A stretch of DNA of 30,497 nucleotides from Saccoglossus kowalevskii (taxonomy: Eukaryota; Hemichordata; Enteropneusta; Harrimaniidae): assembly GCF_000003605.2 (NCBI RefSeq), contig NW_003105111.1, forward strand, positions 133,114-163,610, read 5' to 3'. The notes beneath the pieces are model-generated. The model was not told the DNA's origin. It searched no databases and saw only the letters and a list, made by a program, of their open reading frames with translations. Shown piece by piece: positions 26,853-30,497 of this stretch; the stretch's first letter is position 1; each line of letters begins with the position of its first letter. Both the position numbers and the translations under genes were made by a program.

Positions 26853-28672
26853 TAGGCTGGTAGAAATGGGGGCACACGTTCTGCTTACGTTTCATTGTGA
26901 CCATACGTCCTTCACTCCTGCTGGTGTTGTTAACGGCTTTGTCCTAACAAGCTATACTTTGAAAATAGGTTATATTTAATGGAAATCTCCCTCAGTGCAG
27001 CAATGGACCCGGTTATTGTATAACTAGCGTCTTTGTTGCCATTTTAAGTTATTTATCTATTGTGATCACTTTTTTTTTATGTTTTGTCTGTAAAAAAGCC
27101 TAATAAAAATAAATGCAGTATTTAATGTCATTGGTTATCATTAAAACTTATACAACACATTTCAATAATATGGCTTTATTTTTTACTGTTACTCCCAAAA
27201 ATCAGATAAAAAAGTTTGGTCACCACAACTATTTTTGCACAAAAAATGTCAAACACTCATGAAAATAGTGTTTTTTAGCCATTTACCATTCGTATGGTAA
27301 GAATGTTTTCAACATATCTCTACATACAGCAAAAACAATCATATGCATTTATAAAATACTTATTGTTGTCCCAAGTAATTTTTTTTTAAATATTGCATAA
27401 AATTGATGAATTTCAATGAAAATAGTTTTAAAAAAGCATTTTGCAATGCACAGTAATCGTAATGTATTTAATGATGTGTGATGTAGAATATAACAGAGTT
27501 AATATCCTGTATCTCAAGGTTTTTCTCACTATGAAGATACGCACGTAATCCATGTGACAATTAACATTTATATAGCAAGAAAACAACAGCATAACAGAGA
27601 TTAGTTACAAATGTAGTAGTATAAAGGTTCCTATTCATAATAGTTGTGACTCATACAATGATCAAAGTAAATAGTTTGTTCAAGTTCAATTAGGTTCAAG
27701 GATAATTTAGCTCCTAGTCCTGTGCATGGTGAATATTTTTTACATTGCTATTTTATTGCTTCAGGAAGTGTGCATATGCAAAATACATATGATGTTGCAG
27801 TACTTGAGTGAACTGATAGATGGATTGAGTCAGCAATCTTTATCTTGAGTAGACTTACAGACATGTCAAAATATGTGATTTTAGACTAAAATTGACAGGA
27901 GTCGACCATCTTTGATCGGATGATAAAATTATTTTATGTGCATATGTATGCCAAGTCTATGTATAAAGTTTTCACTGAATTTGTCAAAAACAAATCAGTC
28001 AGCCATTTTCAGCTGAATTTATAAATCAAAGTGGTATGCATCAACTACCCATAGTGCCCACCAAGAAAATTACCGGTACCACATAAACACATTACCAAGA
28101 TCTGCTTTCGTTTATGTCAAAATATCTGATTTTAGTGCATTTTTACAACAAAAATGGCGGCCAGTCAGCCATCTTCGACAGCCATTTCACACAATTCACT
28201 CTAACAACCTGCCTTAAAAAAAAAACTCAATGCACACAAAAAAACTCAATTTGCATTTTAGTTGCCAGTATACAAAAGTGCAAGCATGGTATTTCTAGTA
28301 TACATGTACATCTGCAATTCAAACTACAATATGGATATCGTAACATAATTAATAACAAGGTCATTTCAGCATCATGTTTGAAATCATTAAATTAGTCACG
28401 AAATTACAATTCCTGAGATGAATACGTCCTTTGTTTTATAAGCTGCATACTAGAAACCGTCAAATTCCAGTTTTGTGCAGTTTTACAATGTGGCTTGTTG
28501 TAATTAAAGCCAGTGAAATTAACTGTATTTCCTCTATTAGAAGAGAACATACATGTATGTAATTTAAATATAGATACATTTCGGTTTCCGAGTTGAATAT
28601 TTTGTATTCAAATAATTAAATGGAACTAAACAACAAGGAGAAATCATTCCCTATGATATATGATTGTAAACC

Positions 28673-28800
28673 TTTTCACCACCAGTTCACTCTCTTCATC
28701 ACAAATTCACAAAATAGTCTCATTTATAGTCTGAACTTACTTTCAGAACATTGGGACAACTTGAAAGAGACAAATATTTTTGTGTAAAAACTGAAAAATG
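28673..28800 (+). repeat. Dispersed repeat, pair member 2
   Basis: Diverged partner of 15715-15850 with ACCACCAGTTCACTC, TTCACAAAATAGTCTC and TTTATAGTCTGAACTT in the same order. Confidence 0.6.
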
Positions 28801-29571
28801 ATGCAAATTTTGTCTGTTGGATCCAAAATTAGGGTTCATTTCCAAAAATATTGAAGGATACAGGAAAAAAGTGCTGAAAAATGTGGGTGAGAAAATCTTG
28901 TGATTAAAGAAGAATAATCGACAGTTATTTTTGCTGTTAGGAAATTTTGTGATTTGGTGTCATTTGTGACAAAATGTGACGAAAGTTAAGTGTCTTCATC
29001 AATTTTCATGGTACAAATTTCAGGATTTCAATGACTCATGAAATTAGCCAGTGAAATTCAAACCGACATTAATCATATTGTAAACTGAGGATGACAGTGT
29101 TGTTTAATCTAATATTAAAGTGTAAATATTGGTTGCCTAGCTACACAGCTGTTCATAGTCATAAAAAACATTAAAAGTTTTTGGTATTCTAACAAAACTT
29201 TCAGTTGAAAAATTAAAATTAAAATTAAAATTTGAATTTGAATTTGTAGGTTCTCTAAAATTATTATGACAATGGTTTTACAATATTTTTACATGTTGTA
29301 AAGGGCTGACCAGTAGACTTTCAGGAGGTTACACCACATTTATTACAACATAATGAAAGTTAACAAATTATATATGCTATTTTTTTTCAGAAGATGCAAA
29401 ATAGCAAGTTGATCGGTTGAAAAAATTCATGAAAACACAAATGCCCCAAATTGTTGCCATTTTTGTCAAAAATTCAAGATGGCGGACAAACTATGTGACT
29501 GATCAATTTTTTTTCTCAGAATAATTATACTTAAGCCATACATGCTACATGCAAAATATCAAGTTGATCAG

Positions 29572-29733
29572 TTAAAGTGGGAGGGTCGTCACCTGCGCAC
29601 ACGTGGGAATTGAGTCCCAAGCGATGATAACACACGCTTGGAATGCAAAGACTCATGAGTAAACGCTTGTTTGTAAACAATGACATACTATGGGCACCTG
29701 ACGCATGAGTAGGTGACGACCCCCTCGCATTAA
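29572..29733 (-). mobile_element. MITE, TTAA family (copy 5)
   Basis: 162 bp between two intact TTAA sites; left TTAAAGTGGGAGGGTCGTCA, right GTGACGACCCCCTCGCATTAA. It sits in a worn, AAGATGGCGGAC-containing repeat, so it inserted into older repetitive DNA. Confidence 0.87.
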
Positions 29734-30013
29734 AGCACTCATGAGAAACAAATGCCTTAAAAATTTTGTCATTTTAGATGAAAATTCAATGTCGACAGAA
29801 TCATGTGACTGATCCAAATTATTTGTTTGCTGTTCAAAATAGTTTGGAATATAAAAGTGCAAACATGGCAAATTTCAAAATATTTGGTTAAATATGGCAT
29901 CAAGCTGTATAAAAAAACTACTTCCTGTTTTGAAGAAACCACTTGATCAATCACAACAAGCTTCGCACAAACTGTAATGAGCAATATACATGTACATGTG
30001 TAATATACAATGT

Positions 30014-30497
30014 GTTCAGTGGTTTCAGATCAATGCGTTCAGTGGTTTCAGATCAATGCGTTCAGTGGTTTCAGATCAATGCGTTCAGTGGTTTCAGATC
30101 AACGCGTTCAGTGGTTTCAGATCAATGCGTTCAGTGGTTTCAGATCAACGCGTTCAGTGGTTTCAGATCAACGCGTTCAGTGGTTTCAGATCAATGTGTT
30201 CAGTGGTTTCAGATCAATGTGTTCAGTGGTTTCAGATCAACGCGTTCAGTGGTTTCAGATCAACGCGTTCAGTGGTTTCAGATCAACGCGTTCAGTGGTT
30301 TCAGATCAACGCGTTCAGTGGTTTCATATCAACGCTTTCAGTGGTTTCAGATCAACGCGTTCAGTGGTTTCAGATCAACGCGTTCAGTGGTTTCAGATCA
30401 ACGCGTTCAGTGGTTTCAGATCAACGCGTTCAGTGGTTTCAGATCAACGCGTTCAGTGGTTTCAGATCAACGCGTTCAGTGGTTTCAGATCAACGCG
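30014..30497. repeat. 23-bp satellite running off the right edge
   Basis: Twenty-one full units of GTTCAGTGGTTTCAGATCAA plus CGC (or TGC/TGT), period exactly 23. The period is not a multiple of three, so no frame stays open. The true length is unknown because the array reaches the end of the window. Confidence 0.97.

Noticed and set aside
30014..30497. 23-bp array considered as a CRISPR array
   Set aside because: The whole 23-bp period is conserved with no variable spacers; it is a satellite in an animal genome.

Overview
The window is animal nuclear DNA. It is AT-rich and dominated by introns and short repeats. The only gene I can support is split into short GT-AG exons on the minus strand. 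The repeat load (TTAA- and TA-flanked MITE-like elements, minisatellites, worn tandem arrays) suggests an invertebrate metazoan, probably marine (mollusc, other lophotrochozoan, hemichordate or similar). I cannot name the species from sequence alone. There is no prokaryotic gene organisation, CRISPR array, tRNA or rRNA that I could recognise.

Gene. Thirteen exons, read from about 22.0 kb down to 0.1 kb, encode about 781 residues of the N-terminal half of a full-size ABC transporter of subfamily A. They cover TM1, the long first extracellular/luminal domain, TM2-TM6, and the start of the cytosolic linker to NBD1. The closest match in memory is ABCA2: the [12 protein letters not shown] segment, [31 protein letters not shown] and [14 protein letters not shown] all resemble ABCA2 more than ABCA1/4/7. 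Every junction keeps the reading frame. NBD1, TMD2 and NBD2 would lie beyond the left edge. The first coding exon (initiator Met and the cytosolic LLLWKN-type segment) was not found in the 8.4 kb right of exon 1 here.

Layout from left to right: 1-125 is an 11-bp array touching the last exon's donor. 132-6646 holds nine exons (TMD1 core and distal ECD1), with two MITEs, a 32-bp array and a 0.39-kb inverted-repeat element in the introns. 6647-8037 is an intron made mostly of a 30-bp array split by a ~0.96-kb insertion. 8038-8287 is an exon. 8288-11168 is an intron holding a 1.25-kb, 18-bp minisatellite lying between two TTAA MITEs in opposite orientation. 11169-11564 is the largest exon. 11565-15571 has two more ECD1 exons, a weak candidate exon and two MITEs. 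15572-20848 is a 5.3-kb intron with a 71-bp array, two MITEs and an odd unique block at 19.75-20.6 kb. 20849-22045 has the two most 5' exons. 22046-30497 has no recognisable coding exon; it holds MITEs, worn arrays, a pentanucleotide microsatellite and a 23-bp satellite running off the right edge.

I found no multi-gene system. The notable points are the shortened ECD1 of an ABCA2-like protein, tandem arrays sitting next to splice sites, and several unnamed repeat families.
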